Below, in pieces: positions 45,251-56,534 of a stretch of DNA of 64,000 nt. The position numbers and the translations under genes are program-made. Numbering within the stretch: position 1 is the first letter of the stretch; every line of letters starts with the position of its first letter. The DNA is from Arcuatula senhousia (Eukaryota > Mollusca > Bivalvia > Mytilida > Mytilidae), in NCBI GenBank assembly GCA_963971305.1, contig OZ020306.1:64453022-64517021 (forward strand), read 5' to 3'. Below the pieces are notes generated by a model. The model was given only the letters and a program-made list of their open reading frames with translations. It was not told the origin of the DNA and did not search any database.

Positions 45251-45414
45251 ATTACATTTGGGTCATTTTTTATGATTTTGTTCGTTTGCGCGTTCTTGAT
45301 CTGATCTTAATTGAACTTCATAAAATTTCAATACTGAAACATATTAAACTGCCATTAAAATGTAATGCGACCAATCAGAATGCTCGATACAAAACTACCA
45401 AGAACGAGGTACGT

Positions 45415-45865
45415 TAGTTAGTTATTGCTTTACTCCCAAGCATCGCGATTTCGGCTATATCCGGGAGATGAACATGAAAGTGGTGATACAATGAACATGA
45501 AATGATGATGAAGTGGAGGAAATGGGGACACAAGGCCAATCGGGTAGGAGAGTTTTGACTGCCACTAGAAAAAGGAGTGATGGGTAAGGACGGGAAATTT
45601 AGCCTCCTGCATGGGGATCCTACATGTACTACTCTTACCTTGACCTGCAGCAGGATTCTTTAACGTGCGAGGAACGTGACATTTTTCCCAACACGGTGCA
45701 CCACTATGGTTTGCGGTCACGGTTTCCGCATTATCGCCCGACGACCCCGCATCTCTCGATGTCCAACCACCTGGGGCAACACATCCCAGTTGCTTTGTGG
45801 ACAAAGCGGCCTATCCTGATGTCAGGTTTCTGAGCGCTTTTTAGTGGACTTTTACCGACAAGGTA
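45415..45865 (+). repeat. SINE-like repeat, copy 3
   Basis: It shares ATGAACATGAAATGATGATG, GGACATAGGCCAATC-like and CACGGTGCACCACTATGGTT segments with 6175-6580. It ends around TTTTTAGTGGACTTTTACCG. Confidence 0.6.
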
Positions 45866-45989
45866 CGTATATCATGTGTAATGACCAAGAGGTGATAAAT
45901 GGTTAAGGGAGAAATGAACCCTGGGTTTTCAAGAATGGTTGGGACTGCCGTTCTTTTTCGGGGTGTCCGCTAAGTAAATTTCAACAAAC

Positions 45990-46205
45990 TATGGATAGAG
46001 ACTTGCTTAATAGTCTTATAAAGTTTATAAGATATCTCACAAAGTTTATAAGATATCTTTAAAAATATATAAGATATCTTATAAATTATTTTTTAAAAGA
46101 TTTCTCATAAAGTTGATTAGATATCTTATAAAGTTTATAAGACATCTTATAAATTTTATGAGATATGAGATATCTTATAAAGTTAATGAGATATCTATAA
46201 AGAGG
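45990..46205. repeat. Array of GATATC-centred palindromes (TTATAAGATATCTTATAA type)
   Basis: About eight degenerate units such as AAGTTTATAAGATATCT and TAAGATATCTTATAAA. It has the same palindrome centre as in 38207-38695 but different arms. No TIRs were found around it. Confidence 0.75.
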
Positions 46206-46361
46206 AATAAATGTAAAAACGGCTTGCCATAGTCCTAAGCTAGGACAGACTGGAAGACTGATATATATATATTAAATACGAAAGAATATGGAATATGTGC
46301 CAGAAAGACACGATCCACATACTGAAATGATTTTGATAAATGTACAATGCAAAATTTCACT

Positions 46362-46403
46362 GCGTGTGAAGCGCTTTTCTGGATTAACCTTCATCAGACA
46401 CAC
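46362..46403 (-). ncRNA. Hammerhead-like motif, array unit 1
   Basis: Minus strand: GUGUGU (stem I, one G-U pair), CUGAUGA, AGGUUAAUCCA (stem II), GAAA, AGCGCUUC, ACACGC. The core bases are present and cleavage would follow UUC. Stem II has only two G-C pairs and an A-A mismatch next to the core, where a G-C pair is usual, so activity may be low. Confidence 0.7.
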
Positions 46404-46758
46404 TAGGAGTAAAAAACTTGGAAAACCGGTAGTTTATTAGATTGGATAAAACAAAAACAGAGGTAAAAAAATATTACAACAATGACCAAGCAGATAAATT
46501 TATCAATTTTTAAAGAAATAGCCAAACGTTGTCAAATTTGGAAATATGTAAACTGTGTCTTTCCAACACATATTCCAGTACTCGAAAATATATAAGAGCA
46601 TACAACTGAAGCACGAGGAAGCTTTCTACGACCTCCACACGGCACTAAAGCCAAACTCTGAAATAATATTAAATACGAAAGAATATGGAATATGTGCCAG
46701 AAAGACACGATCCACATACTGAAATGATTTTGATAAATGTACAATGCAAAATTTCACT

Positions 46759-46800
46759 GCGTGTGAAGCGCTTTTCTGGATTAACCTTCATCAGACACGC
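46759..46800 (-). ncRNA. Hammerhead-like motif, array unit 2
   Basis: As unit 1 but with stem I GCGUGU/ACACGC fully paired (6 bp). Stem III is the palindrome AAGCGCUU. Confidence 0.72.
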
Positions 46801-47155
46801 TAGGAGTAAAAAACTTGGAAAACCGGTAGTTTATTAGATTGGATAAAACAAAAACAGAGGTAAAAAAATATTACAACAATGACCAAGCAGATAAATTTAT
46901 CAATTTTTAAAGAAATAGCCAAACGTTGTCAAATTTGGAAATATGTAAACTGTGTCTTTCCAACACATATTCCAGTACTCGAAAATATATAAGAGCATAC
47001 AACTGAAGCACGGGGAAGCTTTCTACGACCTCCACACGGCACTAAAGCCAAACTCTGAAATAATATTAAATACGAAAGAATATGGAATATGTGCCAGAAA
47101 GACACGATCCACATACTGAAATGATTTTGATAAATGTACAATGCAAAATTTCACT

Positions 47156-47197
47156 GCGTGTGAAGCGCTTTTCTGGATTAACCTTCATCAGACACGC
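47156..47197 (-). ncRNA. Hammerhead-like motif, array unit 3
   Basis: Identical to unit 2, 397 bp further on. Cleavage here and in a neighbouring unit would release a 397-nt monomer. Confidence 0.72.
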
Positions 47198-47552
47198 TAG
47201 GAGTAAAAAACTTGGAAAACCGGTAGTTTATTAGATTGGATAAAACAAAAACAGAGGTAAAAAAATATTACAACAATGACCAAGCAGATAAATTTATCAA
47301 TTTTTAAAGAAATAGCCAAACGTTGTCAAATTTGGAAATATGTAAACTGTGTCTTTCCAACACATATTCCAGTACTCGAAAATATATAAGAGCATACAAC
47401 TGAAGCACGGGGAAGCTTTCTACGACCTCCACACGGCACTAAAGCCAAACTCTGAAATAATATTAAATACGAAAGAATATGGAATATGTGCCAGAAAGAC
47501 ACGATCCACATACTGAAATGATTTTGATAAATGTACAATGCAAAATTTCACT

Positions 47553-47594
47553 GCGTGTGAAGCGCTTTTCTGGATTAACCTTCATCAGACACGC
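47553..47594 (-). ncRNA. Hammerhead-like motif, array unit 4
   Basis: Identical to unit 2 and the first to be transcribed on the minus strand. Confidence 0.72.
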
Positions 47595-47793
47595 TAGGAG
47601 TAAAAAACTTGGAAAACCGGTAGTTTATTAGATTGGATAAAACAAAAACAGAGGTAAAAAAATATTACAACAATGACCAAGCAGATAAATTTATCAATTT
47701 TTAAAGAAATAGCCAAACGTTGTCAAATTTGGAAATATGTAAACTGTGTCTTTCCAACACATATTCCAGTACTCGAAAATATATAAGAGCATG

Positions 47794-49740
47794 TTTGTCA
47801 ATTTAAAATAAGATAACAAGTATAAAATTAATGAGTTTTTAATTCTGGTTGTTCAAAATCGACTACCCATGTTGTTTATCTGTCAAGAAAAAGAGCCAGA
47901 GTATAGCCTTAAAAATATCATACAATTGAAATAATTCAGATGGAAAAAGACAAAAAACGCAATCTTTTTTTACAGATTTATCCTGCGTTTTTACTGACTT
48001 TTTAAATGAGTGCAAAATCAGCTGTTCTTGTTTATGAACCTAATACACCCAATGGCCGATGTCCAAAAAATATATTTGTTTATAATTTTTAAATCTTATC
48101 TTCATCTATATCGGGAGTATGTATCTATTTTGAAAGAACAAAATTATATCTTTTGATAGAAAAGAAGACCAGTACACGAGAACGCCACACAAACTGTATG
48201 GATTTTACCGTTTTAAGACATTCTTTGTTCATGATTAACAAATAGGGGGGGTTGGCCCCAAAAATAGTTGAACACCGACACATTTTATATGTGCCTTCCC
48301 TAAACTAGAAATATTTGATAAAGATATTAGTTGTCTCTTTAATTTAATTGTTCTATGTCCTGAAATGAGTCCTTTGCTGATAATTTTGGGATTTGTATTG
48401 AATCGTGTATACCATATTTTTAATCTTGGGCCAATGCAAGACGACGAGCAGCGACCGCTGGTCACGTTCAAGACTGCTTGCCGTCTTCCATTGTGGATTT
48501 TTTAATTGCCGTTTGTTTATGTGATGTAGGTTGCGTCGCGTACAATATTCCACATCTCATTATCGTCTTCAAGTATTGACATGATCTTTGGGACGTTAAA
48601 TTCCAAGCACAAGTTGACTTCATGCAGAAACAATATCTCATTGCGCTAAATTATACTGTGCGTACACGTTTGCTTATTAAGGTTTTCTCCAATACAAGCA
48701 TTCAAGCATGGTTGCGGAAGATTTTCTCTAAATCTTTAGAAATTCATTCCTATCATCTAGACGGTTGGTGACTTGCAATTAAAATGCAAGCACATATACA
48801 TAATATTTAGGAAAATGTGACGCTACAAATCGGTCAAATGTTTTGTAAATTGTTGACTTGACTTTTTGTTGCTTGCTATCAGTGGTTCTTCTACATATTC
48901 ATTGACTGTATTATAAAAATGTAACAAGACTCAAAACATTATAAAAACCTTACTAAAAGAAATAAATGTAATGAATATGTTGCTGGCTGTTTTTGCGGAT
49001 TTTTCAATTGCCGTTTTTTATGTGGGGTATGTCGCTTACACTTATAATACATCTCATTATCTTCTTTTGATGCATGTTTGACAGGGAAACGACCAGGCAA
49101 TTTAGACCAAGCCATGTTTAGAATTTTCCATCGTCATATTTTTTTTTAAAGCTTTAAACGAAATTTACAATAATGCGCTCTTAATTTTTGAAGTTATTCG
49201 TGTTATTAAAGTACGTCAAGTTGTAAATATTGAATTCAAAAGAAAAGAGGACGCCGGACATCTGGTAGGCAGACCGAGTCGCCACCTTTGACCACAAAAT
49301 ATCCTGACAAATATGCAAGGGAAGTGCATATCACGTGCACTGTTTATACCATGCATAGTTTCAATATTTTATTGTTTATAGTATAAATGACTCAAGATTT
49401 CCAAATTCTCAATTACTTATACAGGGTTATCTAGTGCACTTCTTTTCGACCATTCAAATAAAAGCATCATATAATTATGATATCGCTTCAAAAAATCGGT
49501 TACCATTGCCTCCCTAAAAAATATACATAATTACTAGGCAAAGACATATCCTTTAATAGCCCACAGTTAAACAGATCAAAGAAGTGTCTATATTCAAGCG
49601 CCAAGCTTTATGAGTTCGCACTCGTTCATCTTATCTATATGGAACATTGTCTGAGGTGAACCTCAAAAGACTAGGTGCAAAAGTCAAAATTATTGGTCCT
49701 AAGAAATTTGTTTTATAAGATATCCCGCCTACTGATTTTT
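47794..49740 (+). repeat. Segmental-duplication unit C, block X and gene upstream region
   Basis: GTTTGTCAATTTAAAATA onward matches 31198-32433, then the sequence after the SINE-like insertion, then 34900-35690 of unit A. Two TGTCGC(G/T)TACA-type motifs occur at 48530 and 49030. No gene was seen before 49767. Confidence 0.85.
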
Positions 49741-49867
49741 AACCCCGATATTGATCTCTTATGTGATTGAGAGATTTAATTCTTGTGTTTTGTAATTGCA
49801 TGATGTTAAAAGGCCAATACGTTCTTCTTTCTGACGCAAATCATTTCAAGCGTTTTATCATGTTTTG

Positions 49868-49875
49868 GTATTTAA
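49868..49875 (+). promoter_or_regulatory. TATA-like box TATTTAAA, orphan gene copy C
   Basis: Same sequence and spacing as in copy A, 110 bp before the conserved ATG. Confidence 0.45.
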
Positions 49876-49984
49876 AGCCGAATGTTAATATACAATTTCA
49901 GTTTGTAACGAATCTTGGAATACAAGTTTTACCAAAGTTGACACAGCTTAGAAAAGCAACGAAATCTACGACAGCATATCTGAC

Positions 49985-50572
49985 ATGGGAAAAGCTGCAA
50001 ACAGAATGTACCAGACTGAAGCAACTCAGCTTAGGGAAGAACAAACAGACGAAGCCACGAGCGGGACCATGCCTACAGACATACAGACGCCAACTATTCT
50101 AGTTGAAGACTACTGCTCAGAACCTACTCCAAGACAAAGAACAGAGAAATCGGCATCAATTTCATCTACTAGGTCAGAACCACTTTTACTCTATGTAAAA
50201 TCTCCACGTCTCCAAAAACGACCGAAGTCAGCCGATCCAACAGAAAGAAGACGCCAGGTTCATGAATATTCAACAGATGTCAGACGAGCACAGTCGGAAA
50301 ATTCATTAAACATTGACGAGGCTGAACATGCTGAAAGAAAATGCACGTGCTTGCCGCGAGAGGAACGAAGGTGTGAAATTTCCGGAAACCAACTCTCTTC
50401 ATTTTTCGGACTATGGAAAAGTGACAATAAGAAAACTTTAGGAAAGAAAGTAGAATTGCCACGGTTTATGAAGAGACAAAGTGACTATAGACAATGTGGG
50501 TGTAAAACGAGAGAATACGAGAAAACCACTTCGAGACCGAAATCACCCGGATGTTCTCTTCATGGGATATGA
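49985..50572 (+). CDS. Orphan Ser/Lys/Arg-rich protein, copy C (195 residues)
   Basis: Intact ORF from MGKAANRMYQTEATQ to GCSLHGI, the same 195-codon length as copy A, with scattered amino-acid differences (REEQTDEATSGTMPTD versus NKGLTDESTSGTIPTD). Seven Cys (EDYCSEP, CTCLPREERRC, QCGCK, GCSLHG) are all conserved with copy A. The upstream extension is broken by one missing base at about 49963, which favours this ATG as the true start or means the extension is dispensable. No known domain. An AATAAA lies at 50738. Confidence 0.72.
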   Translation: MGKAANRMYQTEATQLREEQTDEATSGTMPTDIQTPTILVEDYCSEPTPRQRTEKSASISSTRSEPLLLYVKSPRLQKRPKSADPTERRRQVHEYSTDVRRAQSENSLNIDEAEHAERKCTCLPREERRCEISGNQLSSFFGLWKSDNKKTLGKKVELPRFMKRQSDYRQCGCKTREYEKTTSRPKSPGCSLHGI

Positions 50573-50737
50573 CAGGAACTTGTCGAATTATTCTTGAATT
50601 CGAAGATGTATGGATATTAAAGCAAGCCTAACTGTTACTTTTAGGATGAAATTATTCAATGCATTCGAAAGATCGGGTCGAGAAGCCTTATTGTACCGTA
50701 TAAGAATACAAATATGAATAACAACTAAGTTCCAGAC

Positions 50738-50743
50738 AATAAA
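50738..50743 (+). terminator. Possible polyadenylation signal AATAAA, copy C
   Basis: GACAATAAATACAGG. The position used in copies A and B is mutated to AATCAA here. Confidence 0.4.
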
Positions 50744-50929
50744 TACAGGAGAGACAACTAAAGCTTTTACGAGAATCAAGCCTGAAAACTGTATAAACAA
50801 TGTTAGATCAAATATCTTTTTGATGTATGTGTATATCATGTATATGATATGAAGCTCATACCTGAATTTGTTGAACAAGTATGTAATAAATAATGTGCAA
50901 TATATCTTATCAGAATTTACCACGCACAT

Positions 50930-51050
50930 CAACGAGGCAAAGAGGCACCAATGTGACATTGGAGTGTCAAAAGTCCGAAAGGGCAACGACGAAACCGGTA
51001 AACACGAACAAGAACAGTACGAAGAAACACAAAACACAAAAATCCTGAAT
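50930..51050 (+). repeat. Short repeat F (GGGCAACGAC ... ACGAAGAAACACAAA)
   Basis: AAAGTCCGAAAGGGCAACGA and AGAACAGTACGAAGAAACAC are shared with 6880-6960. An inverse version (TTTGTTTCTTCGTGTTGTTC, CATTCAAATGCCCAAAGG) is at 17620-17700. It is absent from unit A at the paralogous point (about 36750), so it inserted after duplication. Confidence 0.6.
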
Positions 51051-51268
51051 TATAGAAATAATTTTACTACATATTGAAAATTAATTTCTGAAATAAGAGA
51101 TTCTTAAATATTTTCCTTTTTAACCTAAGTGGTTTCAATCTTTTACAGCTCTGGTCATGGGATTGCTTTAGAATCCCACATGCAGTTTACATTTTACCCC
51201 AATCACTTAGGATGGTGTTTTTGGTTGAAATACAAATTAAAACAAAGTTCCAGACAATGAATTTTGGT

Positions 51269-51313
51269 AAGCCTGACGGGCTTTTCGTCTATTTAAAACT
51301 TATCGGAAGCGCT
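51269..51313 (-). repeat. Decayed hammerhead motif
   Basis: Minus strand AGCGCTTCCGATAAGTTTTA then AATAGACGAAAAGCCCGTCA is the paralogue of 36958-37000. The core is mutated (CCGAUAA for CUGAUGA). Confidence 0.7.
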
Positions 51314-51499
51314 CTACCCAAAATATGGGAAAAAAAGTGTAACCAAAGCAAAATAAAACTAAAACTACCGAACAGAAAAAAAAACAATTTATGTCTGGGA
51401 TCAACCTATGTCTTGGCTAGGCAGAACAATTTAAAATGTAAGCGAATCAGTTATAGCTTTGATATGTTCTTCAAAAATTAAAAAGAGAGAGCTACTATA

Positions 51500-51985
51500 A
51501 GATCCCTTTTTGTCTAGAAGCCTGCTTCATATGAATGTAGAAGCAAATCAGCAAGCAAAGGTGCACAATTAGTGTCCATTGGAATCCCTATTGTTTGCTG
51601 AAAAACACGTCCACTAAACTGAACAAATATGTTGTCGATAAGAAATTGAGCATGTCGACTATTTGGTCTTCTGTATATTTGTTCTTTTTCTTAGACTCAT
51701 TGATGACAAAGTAAGTCTTACTGTAATCGACTACCCGTTTGTACCTGCGTTTCCATTCTTTTTGAAAAAGGTGCATTTAATCAGATGTGACAATCGTGTT
51801 TTGAGTTGTTCATGCGGAATAGAAGTGTAAAGAGTGGAGACATCGAAACTGAGCACGTTTTCGAAAACAAAAAATAGACATAGAATAAACACCTTTTCAA
51901 TTGTAAAATCTGCCAAAATTGTTCACTAGAAACTAGAAAGCATACTTTCCCAAAATGCAAGTAAATATTGCGTTCCAAAGAAAAA
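51500..51985 (-). pseudogene. Penelope-like reverse-transcriptase remnant, unit C
   Basis: Minus-strand pieces: FDVSTLYTSIPHEQLKTRLS, then KTYFVINESKKK, KYTEDQIVDMLNFL, and after a frameshift FQQTIGIPM-DTNCAPLLADL. It ends in the left end of a family A element, as in unit A, but without the MITE at 38207. Confidence 0.75.
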
Positions 51986-51989
51986 TTAT

Positions 51990-53025
51990 TACAAGAGGTT
52001 CGCTCGTCTAACTTGTGAGCCTGAACTATAGGCTATAAGGCAAGGACTATTTGACATCATAAGTTTAATTAGGGGTCATCTGACAACAAGATTTAACTTA
52101 ATGCAGTAGAGTAGAGAAATATTTTAGCGATTGGAATCTTTTTATTATTTCCTTCTTTTGAAATTTTAAGGGGAATAACTCCTTAAATGAATTGTACTAC
52201 TTTAAGAAATTGGGGTGAATATCTGCAAAATTCAGAAAAATCGAGAAAAGGGCGATAACTCCCAACTGGGTTGTTGTACCTTCTTTTAAATTTTACAGTA
52301 GGTAGATCTTGAGGTGCTGATCACCTTGACTCTCCAGCACCAGGTAAAACCTGTCACTGCAATTTACCCCATGCTCTACTTTAAGCCACAGCGACCATGC
52401 TTTACTACCAATAAAAAAATCCCCACACCAGTTAAATGCATCTAATGTTAATAAACAAATAAGCTAGAATTTGTACCAATTGGACTTAAGGTGTCAGAGG
52501 AGTTAACGTTTTCATTGTAATCAGGAAATGCTGTGAAAATGGTCAAGTTCGACGTTCTAAGAGGAATAACTCCTCAGGGAATGGTCCTACAACGTTGACC
52601 CATTTTAAATACTTTGTAGATCATGGTTTGCTTAACAATATGCACTTTGGATTTCTCGAATATCTTATAAAATTTTACGATATTGAGCTTAATCAGTTCA
52701 AAAATCATAAAAGAATTAGGAAAAGGACAATAACTCCTACATTGGTTGTTGGATCAATCTCTGGGCAGGTAGATCTTGAGGTGCTGATCCCTTTAACCAT
52801 GTGCCAGAATATATGTTACCGTTTTTGAATTGTTTGCCAAAAAATGCAATTTACCACGTGTTCTAATTTTTACCACGGTGGTCATGTCCTACGTCACATG
52901 AACAATCCTGACATCAGTTCAATGCACCTAATTTTGGTGTATTGAATAAATAGTTTACAGAGGACGGAGGTCAAGTGATACCAATAGCTCGATCACATGA
53001 CCCTTTGGGTCAGGGGAGCTAAAAC
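51990..53025 (+). mobile_element. Tandem-core repeat, family A copy 4
   Basis: The left end is degenerate (ACAAGAGGTTCGCTCG). There are two core units (TTTAAGCCACAGCGACCATG; GGACTTAAGGTGTCAGAGGA) and a reduced microsatellite (GAGGACGGAGG). The right end is GATCACATGACCCTTTGGGTCAGGGGAGCT. Older and more worn than copies 1 and 5. Confidence 0.75.
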
Positions 53026-53410
53026 AAACGACTAGATGTTTAAATTCAAATAACAAAATCAACGTAATTTGGAACGATATAAACTGGGTAGTATGTAAGC
53101 AGATGATCAGAGCTTGATTTCATAAACATCTTTAATTGAGTATTTTCTAAAATCTTTCCTCTACTCTTTCAACATATGATATTGGTTAGATTTTGAGTTG
53201 AGGAAGGATTTGAGGAAACACTCAGTTTGAGATGCTTGATGAAACCGGGACCTGATCCTTTTTCGGACTTCGCTAAACCTCAGCCTTCGTCTAGGCCGGG
53301 GCAAATGTGATTTCGGACCACTTGGAAATCCCGCCAATAACTGCATACATATTATTATTACACGTGTAAAATAACAATAAAGGGACAATTTAATTTCACC
53401 TTCAAATACA

Positions 53411-54445
53411 TTCATTCATTCATATCTTTATTTCCTCTTTTACAGAGATAATATAAATGCATATTACGTATATAACAATATAAATCAAAGGAACATATTT
53501 ACAGAGATAGGGATTACATAAAAATATTCTATAAATGCAATAATTAGAAACTATAATCAATATTAAACAATTGAAATATTCTCCAAAAAAAAAACAGACA
53601 TGGAGGGGTCATTTAGAGGGACAACGCGAAACATCAAATATAAGATGTCCCAGCACAACACCCATTGGCATACGGGTTAGCGAATTAGTCGGTTGTACTT
53701 TGCCAGAGTTTTGACGACATGAAGGTGACAAATAGTCGCAAAGCTCGTACGGTCATCAATATCGGTCATCGTCTGTCGACCTTACAACACCTCATATAAA
53801 TTTTCTTCATCATATATGAGTTAAGCTCCACAAAAAGTTCTACATCAAAATTTTCCATTATGATATCCCACCAAATATTCTGTAAGAATAAAGTTCCAGC
53901 ACAGTTACATAAGGCATGAACGTAAATATCCGAAAAGTCTCTGTTGCATAGCACACATAATCCAGGAGTTGAATTTGGACGTTCGTTCAATAACTTCAAA
54001 ACAAAGTTATAGTTTTTAATTTCGTTACACGATTAGTTCTGTCGTAGAATTGGGTTGATTTTAACCGAACAATGAATGTTCTTAAACGTGAAAAGTCAAA
54101 GTCACTGTTCTTTCTTGTTCTCCATTCAGATTCTTGAGTAGTATCAATTGCGTTATTTACTATTCCTTTCCATACAGATTTGCTAGGAAATGTTCCATTC
54201 GACATGTATTCAATCAAAAAATCGTGAAGTTCATATTTGAGTAGAATGTTGAAAATGTTCGGTATGAAGCAATAGTGAGCATGTTGGTTAGAGTCCATCA
54301 TAAATGAAAACAGTCTGAGAAGATCTTTTTCACTAGAAATTTATCATCAATATTGCAGAGCTTCTGGAGTAGAAAAATTTACGTTTGTCAATATATGAAG
54401 TGATCGGGTGTAGTCCAAGTAAACTTTGACACATGTCAGACCTAG
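53411..54445 (-). pseudogene. LINE ORF2 C-terminal remnant with (GAAT)n tail
   Basis: Minus-strand fragments: KIFSDCF-type stretch, FNILLKYELHDFLIEYMSNG, WRTRKNSDFDFSRLR, then after a frameshift LLNERPNSTPGLCVLCNRDF, YVHALCNC and NIWWDII. They end at a stop near 53676. The CxLC...H...C cluster followed by WW is typical of the C-terminal end of non-LTR retrotransposon reverse transcriptases. The 3' end has ATGAATGAATG repeats. It is 5'-truncated and frame-broken. Confidence 0.8.
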
Positions 54446-54888
54446 TGCTCGTTTATAGACGAAATATCAGATTTACATTAAAATAAATTTCTTGATATTC
54501 ACTGAGTGAATTACAAGATTTATTGTACTCGCGTGCGAATTTATTTAACCTTCGTAAAGTTTCCCGCGAAAAATACGTAACATAGCAAAACCCTATTCAT
54601 CGATCAATAATTCCATTTGTTTAATTAATTTAATTATCTATTTGTCAGGTTTAATCATATTGTCTATATAATAATAAGTATAACTAATTCGGGGTGACGA
54701 ATATGAGTGTATTTAATGCGAGTTGTGTCGAATAACGCTATTTATTAACTCTCGTAAAATTGTAAGTATAAACGCTGCACTTGTTGAATCCCAACGTTAT
54801 TCGTCACTTGTGACATTAAACCCTTCATTAGCTATACTTTAATTATCTTTCATATGCATTTATTTTAGAATGAATTGGAAATTCTACC
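54446..54888. other. Intergenic, nothing recognised
   Basis: AT-rich sequence between the LINE remnant and unit D. No gene or clear repeat. Confidence 0.4.
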
Positions 54889-54889
54889 G

Positions 54890-56002
54890 AAAGAAAAAAA
54901 AAATCTCATTTCAATTAAGTGTTCATTAAAAGAAAAAAAAAGACCCATAGAACATACGTGATCAAAGACCTCACTATAGCTTAATTTTCAAGAAGCAAAG
55001 GAACACCAAGTGCAATATATGATAATATTCCAGATAATGATCATATATAATGGTCATTTTCCCCTTTACTTTGTCATCACAAATTAAACAGCCCAATATT
55101 GAAGGAACTTGTGGTATTTAATGTTACAAATTAACTATAACGGTTAACTAAATATGGGTAACATATATATGTAACATCACACAATTCTTTTAACGGTATA
55201 AAAATAAATATTATTTTACAAATGAGTAATTATGATCACGATTTGTACTCTATCTGACGTCAATTTAATTTTTATGAATGAACATCCATTAGGCATTGTT
55301 CCAGGCGAAAACAATAGAATGCATCTAGAATTAAATCAGATCATACGTCCTAGGCCCCCTTGACATAAGGTCATTTTCTAGCAGGTTTTTGTGGCGTTCC
55401 ACTTAATATGAGTTCAAATCATAAACAAGTCACCAAAAGTAAATAACGCAGATTGAAAAAGCATGTATTGGCCCTTTTCATTACATATATTTTCGTAATA
55501 AAAATACGACTACTCTTGTTTTTATATTTCCGATAAGAGGGTACCCCAAATAGCGACACACAAGTTTGGCTATTCTAAGACTCTGTTCAATCTATAGTAA
55601 AAGTCTTGTCCTATGTGCAAATCATGATCATGCAGTTCTACTGATTGTCACGCATGTGTTTTTAGAACTTTTAAGCCCCAAAGAAAGATTCAATTTACAT
55701 TTAAGAAGCATGTGATCTTATACCTACCATGGAATTATTTTATGAACTTGAGAAAATGTGCATTATATTTACAAACAAGTAAGACTCTACGATCCCAAAA
55801 AGAGCAATGGAATATATAAACATGAATAAATAAAAAAAAAAACAAATAGGCTGAATTTGGCAAATTTGGAGGACTTTTTATTTTGACCATTGTAGCTTAA
55901 AACTAGGACAGACCGAAACGACTGATATGGTATATGTTCGTCAATTTAAAATACGAAAACAATCATTAAATTAATGAGTTTCAGTTTTGATTGTTTTAAA
56001 TA
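54890..56002 (+). repeat. Segmental-duplication unit D, block X left part
   Basis: It matches the inverse of 39990-41130 in unit B and 30090-30440 plus 31150-31250 in unit A. It is interrupted at 56003 by a transposon and continues at 59130. Confidence 0.85.
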
Positions 56003-56534
56003 CACCTCCTTCACTCGGCTAACTGAGAACTCGGTCAGTTGGTTTTATTTAATATGGAGGCTATATGGGAAATGGGTCAGTTGGAGAGTCGGCTATAGGT
56101 CTGTTGAGAGTAAAATCCAATGGATGGTCATGAAATTTTGTGAAAAAGATGTTATTTTGGCAAAATGTCAATTAATTGTCAAAATACAAAATCTTTCAAC
56201 CAAAGTAATATTCATTTGAGCACATTTTCAACTTGCAACAGAGTCAATTTATTATACCAGTGTTCGATAAAACGAAAAGGCGAGACAGCGGTATGCTCAA
56301 ATTTGGCAACTATGAATGATTTTTTTTACAAATAAACAATATTTTTACACTTTTTAAATATAATTAGCGACTTGGAAAGTTTTCTTCAGTTTAAAAATAA
56401 AATATTCAAACAACAAAAAGTGATTTAATGTTAAAATGTTATAAAAAATGAGTTTTTCTTTTAAAAAGTGCCGGCTAAAGTCTGTTGGTGAGTCGGCAAA
56501 TTAAATTAAAGTCTGTTGAGAGTTAATTAGCCGA

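Larger units (their letters stand above)
46266..47793 (-). mobile_element. 397-bp tandem array (3.85 units) with hammerhead motifs, retrozyme-like
   Basis: The sequence repeats at exactly 397 bp, nearly without change. The first unit differs at a few sites (CACACTAGG versus CACGCTAGG; GCACGAGG versus GCACGGGG). Each unit contains one type I hammerhead-like motif on the minus strand. The array interrupts block X of unit C between GACTGATATATATATAT and GTTTGTCAATTTAAAATA. Units A (31190), B (about 40000) and D (55935) have the uninterrupted sequence. The array lacks only about 63 bp of four complete units. The 70-codon frames in each unit are incidental. Confidence 0.9.

Noticed and set aside
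46532..47538. Three identical 70-codon frames
   Set aside because: They are the same stretch of each 397-bp array unit. No homology, and the unit is better explained by its hammerhead motif.
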